Positions 36,641-44,235 of a stretch of DNA of 64,000 nucleotides are shown here, piece by piece; position 1 is the first letter of the stretch; each line of letters opens with the position of its first letter. The stretch comes from Streptomyces typhae. GTDB taxonomy: Bacteria > Actinomycetota > Actinomycetes > Streptomycetales > Streptomycetaceae. The notes under the pieces were generated by a model. That model did not search any database, was not told where the DNA came from, and was given only the letters and a program-made list of their open reading frames with translations. The position numbers and the translations under genes were made by a program. The stretch covers positions 1-64,000 of the forward strand of contig NZ_WPNZ01000028.1 in NCBI RefSeq assembly GCF_009755605.1. The letters run 5' to 3'.

Positions 36641-36665
36641 CGAAGCAACGAAATTCATCGCTACG
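36641..36665. promoter_or_regulatory. Imperfect 25-bp palindrome, candidate AsnC/Lrp operator
   Basis: CGAAGCAACGAA/ATTCATCGCTACG is symmetrical at 9 of 13 paired positions. It lies between the aldehyde dehydrogenase start (36533, minus) and the AsnC-type start (36690, plus). Its core ACGAAAT-N3-TCGC recurs upstream of the pot operon at 24529-24542. Lrp-family proteins bind such weakly symmetric sites. Confidence 0.55.
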
Positions 36666-36689
36666 ACCTTGCGGAACAGACGAGACGTC

Positions 36690-37199
36690 GTGCACAGTGA
36701 AGTCGTGGCAAGTCGTAGCGCAGACCCCAGCAGCTCCCGCGGCGGGACGAATCCGTCCATCGACGCCGTCTCCCTGGCGATCATCGAGCAGCTCCAGGAG
36801 GACGGCCGCCGTCCGTACGCGGCCATCGGCAAGGCCGTCGGCCTCTCCGAGGCGGCCGTGCGCCAGCGGGTGCAGAAGCTGCTCGACCAGGGCGTGATGC
36901 AGATCGTGGCCGTCACGGACCCGCTCACCGTGGGCTTCCGCAGGCAGGCGATGGTCGGCATCGACGTCGAGGGCGACGTGGACCCGGTCGCGGACGCCGT
37001 GGCCGCCATGCCGGAGGCGGAGTACGTGGTGATGACCGCGGGTTCCCACGACCTCCTGGTCGAGATCGTCTGCGAGGACGACGACCACCTGCTCGAAGTC
37101 ATCAACAAACGGATCCGCGCGCTCCCCGGCGTGCGCTCCACCGAGAGCTTCGTCTACCTCAAGCTCAAGAAGCAGACCTACATGTGGGGAACCCGATAG
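36690..37199 (+). CDS. Lrp/AsnC-family regulator of polyamine genes
   Basis: 169 residues from GTG at 36690; GTG at 36705 and TTG at 36669 are alternatives and none has a good ribosome site. The N-terminal helix-turn-helix contains IDAVSLAIIEQLQEDGRRPYAAIGKAVGLSEAAVRQRVQKL, here split across residues 24-64. The C-terminal RAM ligand-binding fold contains VDPVADAVAAMPEAEYVVMTAG. Flanked by polyamine-type aldehyde dehydrogenase and aminotransferase genes. I recall the syntenic S. coelicolor SCO5656 being named EpuRI, a polyamine-responsive regulator; that match rests on gene order only. Confidence 0.88.
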   Translation: MHSEVVASRSADPSSSRGGTNPSIDAVSLAIIEQLQEDGRRPYAAIGKAVGLSEAAVRQRVQKLLDQGVMQIVAVTDPLTVGFRRQAMVGIDVEGDVDPVADAVAAMPEAEYVVMTAGSHDLLVEIVCEDDDHLLEVINKRIRALPGVRSTESFVYLKLKKQTYMWGTR

Positions 37200-37201
37200 C
37201 C

Positions 37202-38566
37202 GTGAGCACCAAGGACCTCAGCCGAACCGCGTACGACCACCTGTGGATGCACTTCACCCGCATGTCGTCGTACGAGAACGCGCCCGTTCCCACCATCGTG
37301 CGTGGCGAAGGGACCTACATCTACGACGACAAGGGCAAGAAGTACCTCGACGGTCTCGCGGGCCTGTTCGTGGTCCAGGCCGGGCACGGCCGCAGGGAGC
37401 TCGCCGAAGTCGCCGCCAAGCAGGCCGCCGACCTGGCGTTCTTCCCCATCTGGTCGTACGCGCACCCCGCGGCCGTCGAACTGGCGGAGCGCCTCGCGCA
37501 CCACGCCCCCGGCGATCTGAACAAGGTCTTCTTCACCACCGGCGGCGGCGAGGCCGTCGAGACCGCGTGGAAGCTGGCGAAGCAGTACCACAAGCTCACC
37601 GGCAACCACACGAAGTACAAGGTCATCTCGCGCGCGGTCGCCTACCACGGCACCCCGCAGGGCGCCCTGTCCATCACCGGCCTGCCCGCCCTGAAGGCCC
37701 CCTTCGAGCCGCTGGTCCCCGGCGCCCACAAGGTTCCGAACACCAACATCTACCGCGCGCCGATCCATGGCGACGACCCCGAGGCGTTCGGCCGCTGGGC
37801 CGCCGACCAGATCGAGCAGGAGATCCTCTTCGAGGGCCCCGAGACGGTCGCCGCCGTCTTCCTGGAGCCGGTGCAGAACGCGGGCGGCTGCTTCCCGCCG
37901 CCGCCCGGGTACTTCCAGCGCGTCCGGGAGATCTGCGACAAGTACGGCGTGCTGCTCGTCTCCGACGAGGTCATCTGCGCCTTCGGCCGCCTCGGCACGA
38001 TGTTCGCCTGCGACAAGTTCGGCTACGTCCCCGACATCATCACCTGCGCCAAGGGCATGACCTCGGGCTACTCCCCGATCGGCGCCGCGATCATCTCGGA
38101 CCGCATCGCCGAGCCGTTCTACAAGGGCGACAACACCTTCCTGCACGGCTACACCTTCGGCGGCCACCCGGTCTCCGCCGCCGTCGGCCTCGCCAACCTC
38201 GACCTCTTCGAGCGCGAGGGCCTCAACCAGCACGTCCTCGACAACGAGGGCGCGTTCCTGACGACCCTGCAGAAGCTGCACGACCTGCCGATCGTCGGCG
38301 ACGTCCGCGGCAACGGCTTCTTCTACGGCATCGAACTCGTCAAGGACAAGGCCACCAAGGAGTCCTTCTCCGACGAGGAGTCGGAGCGGGTGCTCTACGG
38401 CTTCGTCTCCAAGAAGCTCTTCGAGTACGGCCTGTACTGCCGCGCCGACGACCGCGGTGACCCGGTCATCCAGCTGTCGCCGCCGCTGATCTCGGACCAG
38501 TCCACGTTCGACGAGATCGAGGGCATCGTGCGGCAGGTCCTCACGGAGGCCTGGACCAAGATCTGA
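37202..38566 (+). CDS. Class III aminotransferase, putrescine (diamine) type
   Basis: 454 residues from GTG at 37202, two bases after the regulator stop and so probably translationally coupled; ATG at 37184 overlaps the regulator but has no ribosome site. PLP fold type I: FFTTGGGEAVETAWK, the cofactor Asp in LLVSDEVICAFGR and the Schiff-base Lys in ITCAKGMTSGYSP. The N-terminus (HLWMHFTRMSSYENAPVPTI) and overall pattern match SpuC-like putrescine-pyruvate aminotransferases. It would convert putrescine to 4-aminobutanal for the divergent dehydrogenase. A very strong hairpin follows. Confidence 0.88.
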   Translation: MSTKDLSRTAYDHLWMHFTRMSSYENAPVPTIVRGEGTYIYDDKGKKYLDGLAGLFVVQAGHGRRELAEVAAKQAADLAFFPIWSYAHPAAVELAERLAHHAPGDLNKVFFTTGGGEAVETAWKLAKQYHKLTGNHTKYKVISRAVAYHGTPQGALSITGLPALKAPFEPLVPGAHKVPNTNIYRAPIHGDDPEAFGRWAADQIEQEILFEGPETVAAVFLEPVQNAGGCFPPPPGYFQRVREICDKYGVLLVSDEVICAFGRLGTMFACDKFGYVPDIITCAKGMTSGYSPIGAAIISDRIAEPFYKGDNTFLHGYTFGGHPVSAAVGLANLDLFEREGLNQHVLDNEGAFLTTLQKLHDLPIVGDVRGNGFFYGIELVKDKATKESFSDEESERVLYGFVSKKLFEYGLYCRADDRGDPVIQLSPPLISDQSTFDEIEGIVRQVLTEAWTKI

Positions 38567-38583
38567 CCCGATCCGATCCAGCT

Positions 38584-38616
38584 GTACGCGGCCCGTACGC
38601 GGCCCGTACGCGGCCC
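38584..38616. repeat. Three tandem copies of an 11-bp unit
   Basis: GTACGCGGCCC is repeated three times exactly, the last copy running into the following terminator stem. A related 11-bp unit (GTACGGGACCC) occurs four times at 44183-44226. Confidence 0.9.
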
Positions 38617-38670
38617 GGGTGCGACCGTCCGAGTGAGAATTCGGATGAGACTTGCGCACCCGGGCCGCGT
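38608..38670 (+). terminator. Terminator of the aminotransferase gene
   Basis: A 16-bp perfect stem, ACGCGGCCCGGGTGCG (38608-38623) and its complement (38655-38670), encloses a 31-base loop. The loop has an inner TCCGA/TCGGA stem. Confidence 0.85.
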
Positions 38671-38778
38671 CCATGTCCGGCCCCCGGCGCCGACTACCTA
38701 GCGTGCCCAGTGACCGATCGGCCCAGCCTTCGTTCCCCCGTACAGGGGAGGCATTCTGACTGAACCGAGGTGTACGCC

Positions 38779-40323
38779 ATGGTGGCCCAGCCGGACAACG
38801 ACGTGCTGTGGGCACGCGCCCTGCACGTCACACTCGACGGCTCCCCCGCGCTCACGGGCGTCTCGCTCGGTGTCCGCGAGCGCGAGATCCTCGCCGTCGG
38901 CGGTCCGCGCGGCAGCGGCAAGACGACGCTGCTGCGCTGCCTCTCCGGTCAACTGCTGCCCCGCGAGGGCGAGGTGTGGTTCAACTCCGCCCCCGTGCAC
39001 ACCATGGGCCCCCTGGTGCGCGAACGTCTGCGCCGCGACCGCTTCGGCTGGATCGACCCCGAGCCCCGGCTCGTACCGGAACTCAACGCCTGGGAGAACG
39101 CCGCGCTCGGCCTGATGCTGCGCGGCGGCCACCGGCGCAGCGCCCGCACCGCCGCCCACGAGTGGCTGGAGCGCCTCGACATCGGCGGCTGCGCGCACAA
39201 GCGCCCCGGTGCCCTCACCCAGGCCGAGCGGCAGCGCGTCGCCATCGCCCGCGCCCTGGCCTGCGCGCCGTCCGTACTGTTCGCGGACGAGCCCACCGCG
39301 CCCCTGCACCGCGCCGACCGCGCACAGGTCCTGCGCACCCTGACGACCGCGGCCCGCTCCCACGGCATCACCGTCGTCCTAGCCACCCACGACGCGGAGG
39401 TGGCGTCCCTCGCCGACCGCACGGTGTCACTGCTCGACGGGCGGCGGGTGCGGACGGTACGACTGCCGGAGGAGGATCTCGGCGCCCCCGACGTGGAGGC
39501 GGGCGCCGGTGCTAGGGGTACCCCTGGTGCAGGGGGTACCCCCGGTGCCGGGGTCACCGGCGGCGTGGAGGTCGCTGTCGGCACGACGGTCGCTGTGGCC
39601 GCTGCCGAGGCTGTGGGCACCTTTCAGCGCACGAGCGCTGAGTGCACTGCGGTGCCCGCAGGCGCCGCGGGCAGCGCAGGCACCGCGGGCACCACAGGCA
39701 CTGCAGGCAGCGCAGGCACTGCAGGCAGCGCAGACGCTGGGGGCATCGCAGGCACTGCGAGCACCACAGGCACCGCGGGCACCACAGGCACCGCGGGCAC
39801 CACAGGCACCGCGGGCAGCGCAGGCACCGCGGGCACCGCAGACGCCATGAGCACCACGGGCGCCGGAGACACCACGGGCACCTCGGGCAGCGCAGGCACT
39901 GCAGGCAGCGCAGACGCTGGGGGCATCGCAGGCACTGCGGGCACCACAGGCACTGCGGGCACCACAGGCACCGCAGGCACCACAGGCACTGGGGGCACCG
40001 CAGACGCTGGGGGCACCGCAGGCACCGCAGACGCCATGAGCACCACAGCCCCTTCCAGCGCAGACAACGCCACCAGCGCCCAGGACTCCGACACCCCGGA
40101 CGCCACCAACGCCTCTGCCACCCCAGGTGCCTCCAACGCCTCTGCCACTCCAGTTGCCCTCGGTGCCACATCTGCCCCAGATACCCCAGACGCCTCCGCC
40201 ACCCCACAGACCCCGGGCACCCCCCAGGCCCCCGGCACCCCGGAGGCCCAAGCCGCTCCCGACAGCTCCGCCACCCCCGGCTCCGACACCGAAGGCCGGG
40301 CCGCGTGCTCGCTCTCCGTCTAG
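38779..40323 (+). CDS. ABC transporter ATP-binding protein with Gly-X-Y repeat tail
   Basis: 514 residues from ATG at 38779 (GAGG eight bases upstream). The ATPase domain covers about 10-225: Walker A GGPRGSGKTTL, a degenerate ABC signature LTQAERQRVAIARAL in place of LSGGQ, Walker B VLFADEPTAPL and H-loop LATHD. After a Gly-rich linker, residues 295-423 form 43 consecutive triplets, 34 starting with Gly (mostly GTA, GTT, GSA), then an Ala/Thr/Pro/Ser-rich end. The tail is encoded by 9-bp DNA repeats. The permease gene overlaps the 3' end. Substrate unknown; an antibiotic- or lipid-export type is possible. Confidence 0.85.
   Translation: MVAQPDNDVLWARALHVTLDGSPALTGVSLGVREREILAVGGPRGSGKTTLLRCLSGQLLPREGEVWFNSAPVHTMGPLVRERLRRDRFGWIDPEPRLVPELNAWENAALGLMLRGGHRRSARTAAHEWLERLDIGGCAHKRPGALTQAERQRVAIARALACAPSVLFADEPTAPLHRADRAQVLRTLTTAARSHGITVVLATHDAEVASLADRTVSLLDGRRVRTVRLPEEDLGAPDVEAGAGARGTPGAGGTPGAGVTGGVEVAVGTTVAVAAAEAVGTFQRTSAECTAVPAGAAGSAGTAGTTGTAGSAGTAGSADAGGIAGTASTTGTAGTTGTAGTTGTAGSAGTAGTADAMSTTGAGDTTGTSGSAGTAGSADAGGIAGTAGTTGTAGTTGTAGTTGTGGTADAGGTAGTADAMSTTAPSSADNATSAQDSDTPDATNASATPGASNASATPVALGATSAPDTPDASATPQTPGTPQAPGTPEAQAAPDSSATPGSDTEGRAACSLSV
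39661..40047. repeat. 9-bp repeat tract encoding Gly-X-Y triplets
   Basis: Nonamers such as GGCACCACA, GGCACCGCG and GGCAGCGCA run in frame for about 387 bases. Triplets 6-22 and 26-43 are two copies of a larger block, so an internal duplication of about 150-180 bases has occurred. Each interruption of Gly (Asp or Ser) is one base change from GGC. Confidence 0.9.
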
Positions 40324-41474
40324 CGCGCGGCGCTCACCCCCTGGTCCAGCTGCGACGCCTCCTCGTCGCGGCCGCGTCGGCCGGTACCGGCTTCCTGCTG
40401 CTCTGCACCCTCGCGTACGCGCTCAGCCACCCGGCGTCCACCGGGTCGGCCCTGCGGCTCGCCTGGTGCACAGCTCCGCTCGCCGCCACGGTGTACTTCG
40501 CCGTCACCGTGGCCCGTACCGACCCCGGCACCAAACCGCGCCCGGGACTCGCGGCCATCGGCCTCGGGCCCGGCCGGCTCATGGTGATCGCCGCCATGAC
40601 GACGGCCGTGGCCTGCACCCTCGGCTCGATGGTGGCGCTGCTCTTCTTCCTGCACCTGCGCGGCGACCTCACGGGCCTGCCCTTCGACGGCGCGGCCCCC
40701 GAACTCCTCGCCGCCGACCGGCCGCTGCCGCTCGCCGCCACCCTGACGCTGCTCGCCCTCGTACCGCTCGCCGCGTCCGTCGCCAGCGCCCTGCTCCTCC
40801 GCCCCCGACCGGCCCGCCCCGGCACCGCGCCCGAGCCGGACGCCCCCGGGCGCCCCGGCGCCGTACCCGGCGGCCTGCCCTGGGGCGTCGCGCTGCTCAC
40901 CGCGGGCCTCGCCGCCGAGACCTACGCGACCCGCGGCGGCGCGGAACCGGGCGCACGGATGCCCGGCGGCCTCGGCGGGAGCCCCGTCGGCGCCCTCGCG
41001 GGCTGGGGCCTCACCGCCATCGGTCTCGCCCTCGCCGGGCCCGCCCTCACCCATCTCTGCGGAAGGCTGCTGCAAGCGGCGCGCCCCGGAGCCCTGCGGC
41101 TGCTCGCGGGGCGCGTGCTCCAGCAGGAGGCCCGGCGCATCGGCCGCCCCCTCGGCGTCGTGTGCGCGGTGGCGTCGGGCGCGTACACGGCGAGCACGCT
41201 GTACGCCGGCACGGGCGGCGACGGATCGGCCGTCGGCCCGCTGACCACGCTCGGCGCACTGCTCGTCGCGGGCTGCGCCCTCCTGACCCTGGCCACGGCC
41301 GCGGTCGAGGCCAAGCACGCGCGAGCGGACACCACGGCGGCCCTGCTGCGCCTCGGGGCCCCCGCGGCGCTCCTGCGGGGCTGTGCCGCGCTGCGGGCGG
41401 GGGCGCTGTTCGCGGTGTTCGGGCCGGTCACCTGGGTGGTGGCGGAGCTGGCCGCGATGCCGCTGACCCGCTGA
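40305..41474 (+). CDS. ABC transporter membrane protein (partner of the preceding ATPase)
   Basis: 389 residues from GTG at 40305, overlapping the ATPase gene by 19 bases, with GAAGG nine bases upstream. About eight hydrophobic segments, e.g. LLVAAASAGTGFLLLCTLAY, MVIAAMTTAVACTLGSMVAL and ALLVAGCALLTLATAAV. The final part (AKHARADTTAALLRLGAPAALL) resembles the cytoplasmic coupling region of FtsX/MacB-like permeases, though no clear large extracellular domain is seen. It surely works with the upstream ATPase. Direction and substrate cannot be told. Confidence 0.75.
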   Translation: MLALRLARGAHPLVQLRRLLVAAASAGTGFLLLCTLAYALSHPASTGSALRLAWCTAPLAATVYFAVTVARTDPGTKPRPGLAAIGLGPGRLMVIAAMTTAVACTLGSMVALLFFLHLRGDLTGLPFDGAAPELLAADRPLPLAATLTLLALVPLAASVASALLLRPRPARPGTAPEPDAPGRPGAVPGGLPWGVALLTAGLAAETYATRGGAEPGARMPGGLGGSPVGALAGWGLTAIGLALAGPALTHLCGRLLQAARPGALRLLAGRVLQQEARRIGRPLGVVCAVASGAYTASTLYAGTGGDGSAVGPLTTLGALLVAGCALLTLATAAVEAKHARADTTAALLRLGAPAALLRGCAALRAGALFAVFGPVTWVVAELAAMPLTR

Positions 41475-41644
41475 CACACCGAGCCGCCGACCCGCCGATC
41501 GCACACGGCCGAAAACTCGTACGGAGAATTTTCGCCGAAGGCGATGAGTTCCGCGCCGGGGGGACGTCTAATCCTCCGTAAGACGCACACACGCGCTTAC
41601 GCGAGACACACGCACCCCACGCGGAACACCCACGGGAGACGCAC

Positions 41645-42049
41645 ATGTACCAGCAGATGATCTTCGTGAACCTGGCCGTGAACGATGTCGCCGCTTCGCG
41701 GAAGTTCTTCACCGAGCTGGGCTACTCGATCAACGAGCAGTTCTCGACGGAGGACTGTGCCTGTGTGACGATCAGCGACACGATCGTCGCGATGATGCTC
41801 AGCACGTCGCACTACCAGCAGTTCACCACCAAGGAGATCGCGGACGCCACCAAGACCAGCGAGGCGCTGCTCGGCCTGAGCGCCGAGAGCCGCACCGCGG
41901 TGGACGAGCTGGTCGACAAGGCCGTCGCGGCGGGTGGCACGGCGGGCAAGGTCCAGGACTACGGCTTCATGTACGGCCGTGCCTTCGACGACCTGGACGG
42001 CCACACCTGGGAGATCATCTGGATGGACCCGTCGCAGGTCGAGGGCTGA
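41645..42049 (+). CDS. VOC (glyoxalase/bleomycin-resistance fold) protein
   Basis: 134 residues from ATG at 41645, with GGGAGA upstream. Begins MYQQMIFVNLAVNDVAASRKFFTELGY (given here across residues 1-27 in outline) and ends GRAFDDLDGHTWEIIWMD, the usual beta-alpha-beta-beta-beta halves of a VOC monomer. The closing DGHTWEI carries the conserved metal-side Glu, but the first His of classic glyoxalase I is absent. Such Streptomyces proteins are often called lactoylglutathione lyase-like with no proven substrate. It has its own short upstream region and no operon partner. Confidence 0.85.
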   Translation: MYQQMIFVNLAVNDVAASRKFFTELGYSINEQFSTEDCACVTISDTIVAMMLSTSHYQQFTTKEIADATKTSEALLGLSAESRTAVDELVDKAVAAGGTAGKVQDYGFMYGRAFDDLDGHTWEIIWMDPSQVEG

Positions 42050-42086
42050 GTCGAACGCCTCGACACGGGGTGCTTAGCATGGGCGG

Positions 42087-43217
42087 ATGCTGCCTTCCGA
42101 AGCATCCGCCCCGCGGACCGGCGACCGCGAGATCGAGACCCTCGCCGCATTCGACGAGGTCATGGCGGTACGCGGCTCGCTCGCCGGACTCCGCGTCCAG
42201 GCCGTCGACCTGACGGACCGTACGGCCGCCCTGCTGGGCGCCGACACGGCGGACGCCGTGTTCCTCGGCTGCCCCATGACGGAGGAGGCCGCCGCCCATG
42301 TGCGGGCCGGCGGGGCACTGGTCTTCCCGCCCGTGCCGGGCCTGCCGTTCGACCCCTACCGCGCGCTCCTCTACACGCCCGACGACCTGTTCGCGGGCCT
42401 GGCCGACGGCGGGTACGAGGTGACGCCGGACGCCCGCGCGTACACCTGGTTCCAGGAGACCAAGGCCGACGGGGACGTCTTCGCCTCGATGCTGCGGGCC
42501 GTGCACGACGACTCCGTCTCCGACGCGCTCGACGAACTCCTCGTCGGCGCACGGGTGGTGGGTGTCATGGGCGGACACGCGATGGCCCGCGGCACGGAGG
42601 AGTACGCGGGCGCCGCGCGGCTCGGGCGGCAGCTCGCACGGGACGGCTTCACGGTGGCCACCGGGGGCGGCCCCGGCGCCATGGAGGCAGCGAACCTCGG
42701 GGCGTACGCCGCCGGGTACGACGACGCGATGCTGGACGAGGCGCTTGTGCTCCTCGCCAAGGCGCCGTCGTTCACCCCGTCGGTGACGGAGTGGGCGCGG
42801 GCGGCCTTCGCCGTGCGGGAGCGCTGGCCCTCCGGGGGCGAGTCCGTGGGCATCCCCACCTGGTTCTACGGCCACGAGCCGCCGAACGCCTTCGCCTCGC
42901 ACCTGGCCAAGTACTTCGCCAACGCCACCCGCGAGGACGGTCTCCTCGCCCGGTCCACCGCGGGCGTCGTCTTCCTGCCGGGTGCCGCGGGCACCGTCCA
43001 GGAGATCTTCGACAACGCGACCCCCAACTACTACGAGTCCCGCGGCGGCCCGGCCCCCATGGTCCTCGTCGACACCCACCACTGGACCCACCACCTCCCG
43101 GCCTGGCCCCTCCTGAAGGCCCTCGCCACCGACCGCCCGATGGACGCGCGCATCGCGTTGGTGGCGGACGTGGCCGAAGCCCCGACGGCACTGTCCTACT
43201 TGTCCCGCAAGCCCTAA
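42087..43217 (+). CDS. LOG-like Rossmann-fold nucleotide-binding protein
   Basis: 376 residues. The C-terminal two-thirds carry the two marks of the LOG (lysine-decarboxylase-like) family: GGGPGAMEAANLGAYAAG and LPGAAGTVQEIFDN (variant of PGGxGTxxE). An N-terminal domain of about 150 residues is additional to the classic 200-residue LOG proteins. True LOG enzymes release cytokinin bases from nucleotide monophosphates; the AAG in place of GGx in the second motif, and the longer form, leave the activity uncertain. ATG at 42087 has only a weak GGGCGG before it. Confidence 0.8.
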   Translation: MLPSEASAPRTGDREIETLAAFDEVMAVRGSLAGLRVQAVDLTDRTAALLGADTADAVFLGCPMTEEAAAHVRAGGALVFPPVPGLPFDPYRALLYTPDDLFAGLADGGYEVTPDARAYTWFQETKADGDVFASMLRAVHDDSVSDALDELLVGARVVGVMGGHAMARGTEEYAGAARLGRQLARDGFTVATGGGPGAMEAANLGAYAAGYDDAMLDEALVLLAKAPSFTPSVTEWARAAFAVRERWPSGGESVGIPTWFYGHEPPNAFASHLAKYFANATREDGLLARSTAGVVFLPGAAGTVQEIFDNATPNYYESRGGPAPMVLVDTHHWTHHLPAWPLLKALATDRPMDARIALVADVAEAPTALSYLSRKP

Positions 43218-43265
43218 CGGCCTCGTTCCCTGCGGCGGGGGCCAGCCGTCCCGCTCCCGCTGCGC

Positions 43266-43310
43266 GCTGTGGGCAACTGGTCCGCCAGGGGCGGAACGGG
43301 TGGGCACAGC
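43266..43310. repeat. Dispersed hairpin repeat, copy 1 (convergent gene end)
   Basis: Outer arms GCTGTG/CACAGC, inner stem TCCGCC-AGG-GGCGGA, and the block ACGGGTGGGCACAGC. A second copy with a changed inner part is at 55509-55551. Both lie between convergent genes, so they may act as bidirectional terminators. Confidence 0.8.
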
Positions 43311-43340
43311 CCACGACGGCGGGACGGTCGACGGCGAACC

Positions 43341-44132
43341 TCAGCCGAAGGAGGCCCGCTCCAGCCAGAACTCCAGCAACCCCCGGTCCCCGAGCACCTC
43401 GACCCGCCCGGAGTCCAACCCCCGCCTCCGATAGAAGGCGAGCAGGACCTCCGTGAGCGCTCCTCGAAGGGCGACATCGGCCTTCTCGTGCCCCCGCCGC
43501 CACACCACCCCCTCCTCGGCAAGCTCCACCAGCCACTCCGCGTCCAACGCGGAAGGCGCCCCCACCGCGTGCAGGTGGATGCTGCGTCCACCCCCACGCA
43601 ACTCCCGCGCGTTGTCCGCCAAGTCGTTCCGCTGCACGTACTGCACGATCTCCAGCCACTCGTCGATCGCGTCGGCGGCCACCTCGGGATCCACCACGTA
43701 CTCGACGCCCGCGGCGATCGCGGCGTCCGCCCGGTGCACGGCGACCTCGTGCGTCATCCGCCGCGCCCAGAACCCGGCGGTGTGCTCGGCCCCCCACGTC
43801 CACACGGCGGTCTCGCCGGAGGCGCCCGCGAGGGCCGTGTCGATGAGGTCCGCCGACTCGGCGAGCCAGGCGTCGAGCCCGGTGGGGTCGTCGTCGCCGG
43901 GTCCCACGAAGCCCGGTACGTCCGCCTCGGGCACATGCTGCGTCGCCCGCGTCCGCACATGCGCCTCGACCCAGCGCACCGCGCCGCCCGTGTGCCGGGC
44001 GAGCTGCCCGACGGTCCAGTCGGGGCAGGTGGGCACGGTCGCCGTCAGGTCCGCGCCGGTCAGCGTCGCGCGGAAGAGCGCCAGTTGGGAGGCGACTTCC
44101 TCGCGGTACCTGTCGTATCCGAGTCTCGTCAT
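43341..44132 (-). CDS. Maleylpyruvate isomerase family protein (mycothiol-dependent, DinB-like)
   Basis: 263 residues from ATG at 44132. The N-terminal DinB-like four-helix domain contains CPDWTVGQLARHTGGAVRWVEAHV split as PDWTVGQLARHTGG, with the metal His, and further His in MTHEVAVHRADA. The C-terminal region is the MDMPI C-domain type (HLHAVGAPSALDAEWLV). Family members use mycothiol for isomerisation or S-transfer; most Streptomyces copies are uncharacterised. Single gene, convergent with the LOG-like gene. Confidence 0.85.
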   Translation of the reverse strand: MTRLGYDRYREEVASQLALFRATLTGADLTATVPTCPDWTVGQLARHTGGAVRWVEAHVRTRATQHVPEADVPGFVGPGDDDPTGLDAWLAESADLIDTALAGASGETAVWTWGAEHTAGFWARRMTHEVAVHRADAAIAAGVEYVVDPEVAADAIDEWLEIVQYVQRNDLADNARELRGGGRSIHLHAVGAPSALDAEWLVELAEEGVVWRRGHEKADVALRGALTEVLLAFYRRRGLDSGRVEVLGDRGLLEFWLERASFG

Positions 44133-44182
44133 GGCGGAACGATAGATCGACCGCCCGCACCCCGGCAGCCGGATTTCCGCCG

Positions 44183-44226
44183 GTACGGGACCCGTACGGG
44201 ACCCGTACGCGACCCGTGCGCGACCC
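44183..44226. repeat. Four tandem copies of an 11-bp unit
   Basis: GTACGGGACCC twice, then GTACGCGACCC and GTGCGCGACCC. It lies between the start of the maleylpyruvate isomerase-type gene and the thiQ stop, and is close in sequence to the array at 38584-38616. Confidence 0.9.
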
Positions 44227-44235
44227 CTCGGCCTC

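Noticed and set aside
36669..36689. TTG start for the AsnC-type regulator
   Set aside because: It adds seven residues with no ribosome site and falls next to the operator dyad; GTG 36690 or 36705 is more likely.
39642..41474. Long frame through the 9-bp repeats joined to the permease
   Set aside because: The His/Arg-rich first half is the +1 reading of the Gly-X-Y tract. The permease begins at GTG 40305 with its own ribosome site.
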